NCBI GenBank assembly: GCA_009773555.1
Contig: WSXZ01000030.1
Location: 1 to 64,000, forward strand
DNA from: Methylocystaceae bacterium
Lineage (GTDB): Bacteria; Pseudomonadota; Alphaproteobacteria; Rhizobiales; Beijerinckiaceae
DNA: 64,000 nt
Direction of reading: 5' to 3'
In this document: piece after piece, positions 61,392 to 64,000 of the stretch
Layout: each line of letters opens with the position of its first letter
Numbering within the stretch: the first letter of the stretch is position 1
Translations under genes and position numbers: made by a program
The notes under the pieces: generated by a model
Seen by the model: only the letters and a program-made list of their open reading frames with translations
Told to the model about the DNA's origin: nothing
Database searches by the model: none

Positions 61392-63647
61392 ATGGCGCGC
61401 AGCGACAAGCGTCGCGAACCGCGGTTCGACGACGACGAAGACGGCGAATTGCGCGCCGAGCGCCGTCCGCCGCCCCGCCCGCGCGCCCGCAAAAAATCGC
61501 GGCGCTCGCGCTCGCTCTTTGGCGCGCTGATCTATTGGAGCTTCACGCTGGCGCTCTGGGGGGCCATCGCCGGGGGCGGCCTCGCCGTCTATTACGGCGC
61601 GCGACTGCCGCCGATCGACCAGCTCGCGGTGCCCAAGCGCCCGCCCAATATCGCCATCCTCGACGCAAACGGCGAGCTTCTGGCCAACCGCGGCGACACG
61701 GGCGGCGCGGCGGTCCGGCTCGCGGACCTCCCGCCCTATGTCCCCAAAGCCTTCATCGCCATCGAGGATCGGCGCTTCTATTCGCATTGGGGCGTCGATC
61801 CGATCGGCATCGGCCGCGCCATCGTCCGCAACGTCACGGGACGCGGCGGCATGCAGGGCGGCTCGACCCTGACGCAGCAGCTCGCCAAAAACCTGTTCCT
61901 GACCCAGGAGCGCACCATCTCGCGCAAGATCCAGGAGGCGATTCTCGCGCTCTGGCTCGAGCATAAATATTCCAAGGACCAGATCCTCGAACTCTACCTC
62001 AACCGCGTCTATTTCGGCTCCGGCGCCTATGGCGTCGAAGCCGCGGCCGAGCGCTACTTCGGGCATGGCGCGAAGACCATCACCCTCTCCGAAGCCGCCG
62101 TCCTCGCCGGGCTGATGAAGGCGCCGAGCAAGCTTGCGCCGGATCGCAATCCGGAGGGAGCGGCCGAGCGCGCGGCGCAGGTGATCGCCGCCATGGCGCA
62201 GGAAGGCCATATCAGCGAGTCGACGGCGACGACGGCGCTGTCGCATTCTGCACGCGCGCGGAGCGACATCGGCGCGGGGTCGATCAATTACGCCGCCGAC
62301 TATGTCATGGACATGCTCGACGACACGATCGGCGCGATCGACCAAGATATCGTCGTCACGACGACGATCGATGCGCGCATGGAGATGGCGGCGGAAGGCG
62401 CGCTCAAGCAGGAGCTCGACGAGAAAGGCGCGAAATTCGGCGTCGCCCAGGGCGCGATCGTCGCCCTCGATCCCACCGGCGCGATCCGGGCGCTCGTCGG
62501 CGGACGCGACTATTCGGCCAGCCAGTTCAATCGCGCGGTCTCGGCGAAACGCCAGCCCGGCTCCGCCTTCAAGCCCTTTGTCTATCTGACGGGGCTCGAA
62601 CAGGGACTTACCCCTGAGTCCGTGCGCGAGGACGGTCCGCTCGACGTCAAAGGCTGGCGGCCGGAAAACTACAGCCGTCAATATCTCGGACCCGTCACCC
62701 TCACCAAGGCGCTGTCGCTATCGCTCAACACCGTCGCCGTGCGCGTGGGCCTCGAAGTCGGCCCCAAGGCCGTCGCGAAGACCGCGCATCGCCTCGGCGT
62801 CCAGTCCGACCTGCAGGCGAACGCCTCGATCGCGCTCGGCACGTCGGAGGTGACGCCGCTCGAACTCGTCGCCGCCTATACGCCTTTCGCCAATGGCGGG
62901 ATCGGCGTCCAGCCGCATGTCATTCTCAAGGTGAAGACCGCCGCCGGCAAGACCCTCTATCAGCGTAAGAATGCGTCGCTCGGCCGCGTCATCGCGCCGC
63001 AATATGTGGCGATGATGAACGACATGATGCGGGAGACGCTGCTCACCGGCACCGCCCGCAAGGCCGAGCTTCCGGGATGGAACGCCGCTGGCAAAACGGG
63101 CACGAGCCAGGATTTCCGGGACGCCTGGTTCGTCGGCTACACGGGCCGGCTGGTCGCGGGCGTCTGGCTCGGCAATGACGACAACTCGCCGACGAAAAAA
63201 GCCTCAGGGGGCAATCTGCCGGTCGAAATCTGGAGCCGCTTCATGAGCGTCGCCTTGAAGGGCCAACCCGTCGCCGGCCTGCCCTCGGGCGCCTGGCGGT
63301 CGGAGAATATTGCGCTCCCCGAGTCGATCGCCAAGCCGATGGATGACCTCATCGGCTTGTTCACGGGGGAGTCGAGGCCCGCGCCCCGGCCGCAATCGGC
63401 GAGAACGGCGCCGACGCCGCGCCCGCCGGCGCCAATCCCCGCCGACTCGCCCGAGCAACCGCCTGTCGCGCAGGCGCAGCCGGCGTCGCCCGCGCCGCGG
63501 GACGCTCCGCCCAGGTCGCCGCCGCGCGCGATCGACGATCTTCTGCCGCCCGAAGACATCCCGACGGTCGGCTCGATCGAACGGCCGCGGCAGAGGCGCG
63601 GGGCGCCGGATCGAAGCATATTCGAGGATCTCTTCGGCGGCGGCTGA
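61392..63647 (+). CDS. Penicillin-binding protein 1A family (transglycosylase/transpeptidase)
   Basis: VPKAFIAIEDRRFYSHWGVDPIGIGRAIVRN..GGSTLTQQLAKNLFL..KRQPGSAFKPFVYLTGLEQG..GKTGTSQDFRDAWFVGYT. Confidence 0.95.
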   Translation: MARSDKRREPRFDDDEDGELRAERRPPPRPRARKKSRRSRSLFGALIYWSFTLALWGAIAGGGLAVYYGARLPPIDQLAVPKRPPNIAILDANGELLANRGDTGGAAVRLADLPPYVPKAFIAIEDRRFYSHWGVDPIGIGRAIVRNVTGRGGMQGGSTLTQQLAKNLFLTQERTISRKIQEAILALWLEHKYSKDQILELYLNRVYFGSGAYGVEAAAERYFGHGAKTITLSEAAVLAGLMKAPSKLAPDRNPEGAAERAAQVIAAMAQEGHISESTATTALSHSARARSDIGAGSINYAADYVMDMLDDTIGAIDQDIVVTTTIDARMEMAAEGALKQELDEKGAKFGVAQGAIVALDPTGAIRALVGGRDYSASQFNRAVSAKRQPGSAFKPFVYLTGLEQGLTPESVREDGPLDVKGWRPENYSRQYLGPVTLTKALSLSLNTVAVRVGLEVGPKAVAKTAHRLGVQSDLQANASIALGTSEVTPLELVAAYTPFANGGIGVQPHVILKVKTAAGKTLYQRKNASLGRVIAPQYVAMMNDMMRETLLTGTARKAELPGWNAAGKTGTSQDFRDAWFVGYTGRLVAGVWLGNDDNSPTKKASGGNLPVEIWSRFMSVALKGQPVAGLPSGAWRSENIALPESIAKPMDDLIGLFTGESRPAPRPQSARTAPTPRPPAPIPADSPEQPPVAQAQPASPAPRDAPPRSPPRAIDDLLPPEDIPTVGSIERPRQRRGAPDRSIFEDLFGGG

Positions 63648-63685
63648 GGCAGCGGTCGATCGCCGCGCGCGCAACCGGCCAGACG

Positions 63686-64000
63686 CTACTCCGCCGGGGC
63701 GCGCACCGTGGCCGAAGGCGGCCGCGCGGCAAAAAACTTGGTCGCCGCGACGATGGCGATGAGCGTCGCGAGATAGACCGCGACCTGCATGCCGGAAGGC
63801 TGGTCGGCGTAGCCGATCAGCGTGTGCAGCACCCGGCCGACGATGCTCTTATCCGACAAAAGCCATGACGAGTCCCAGGCGGTGTCGGAGAGCGCGGTCA
63901 CGAAGCCTGCCTGCTGCAGAAAAGCGACGCATTGCGCCGCAAGGCCGGCGGCGAGCAGCGTGATGAGCCATGTCGTTACGGCGAACAGGCGGCGCGGAGG
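63686..64000 (-). CDS. FTR1-family iron permease, C-terminal part (runs off window)
   Basis: Minus-strand frame reads PPRRLFAVTTWLITLLAAGLAAQCVAFLQQAGFVTALSDTAWDSSWLLSDKSIVGRVLHTLIGYADQPSGMQVAVYLATL. Confidence 0.8.
   Translation of the reverse strand, partial: PPRRLFAVTTWLITLLAAGLAAQCVAFLQQAGFVTALSDTAWDSSWLLSDKSIVGRVLHTLIGYADQPSGMQVAVYLATLIAIVAATKFFAARPPSATVRAPAE

Overview
A 64 kb, high-GC alphaproteobacterial chromosomal window. It carries ethylmalonyl-CoA-pathway genes, CcrM, the PhyR/NepR/EcfG stress system and a glycogen locus, which suggests a Rhizobiales methylotroph or type II methanotroph (Methylocystis/Methylosinus-like; inference, not tested). Main blocks: phyR<->nepR-ecfG plus a HisKA_2/HWE kinase; a CNNM/CBS protein; aroK-aroB fusion; NUDIX; tandem SnoaL-like protein; ilvB-ilvN-ilvC with an Ile-Leu-Val leader peptide and attenuator; mcd, ccr and ecm; a small AT-rich accessory patch (DUF3592-like protein, P-loop kinase, P450 remnant); an ABC-2 exporter; OFA-type MFS; uppP; ccrM; rnhB; PA0069-type radical SAM; homospermidine synthase; MFS-PlsC-AMP-ligase fusion with a divergent TetR; ccmC/D/G; ctpA; envC; glgP-glgB-glgC-glgA-glgX/malQ; OmpA-like; dnaN; TonB receptor; PBP1A; FTR1 permease end. 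I did not find a clearly new defence or mobile system. The most notable signals are: (1) about ten conserved genes, including essential dnaN, share a 'short missing segment plus frameshift' signature, most likely a systematic sequence or assembly problem but worth resolving; (2) a 32-bp palindromic repeat present as four inverted pairs (REPIN-like) with perfect stem covariation, plus several other palindromic families; (3) an uncalled ilv leader peptide MRAILVFEAPGTEQG with terminator and candidate antiterminator; (4) an overlapping divergent EcfG-type promoter; (5) twin TGAAC-N3-GTTCA operators between the acyltransferase fusion and its TetR neighbour.
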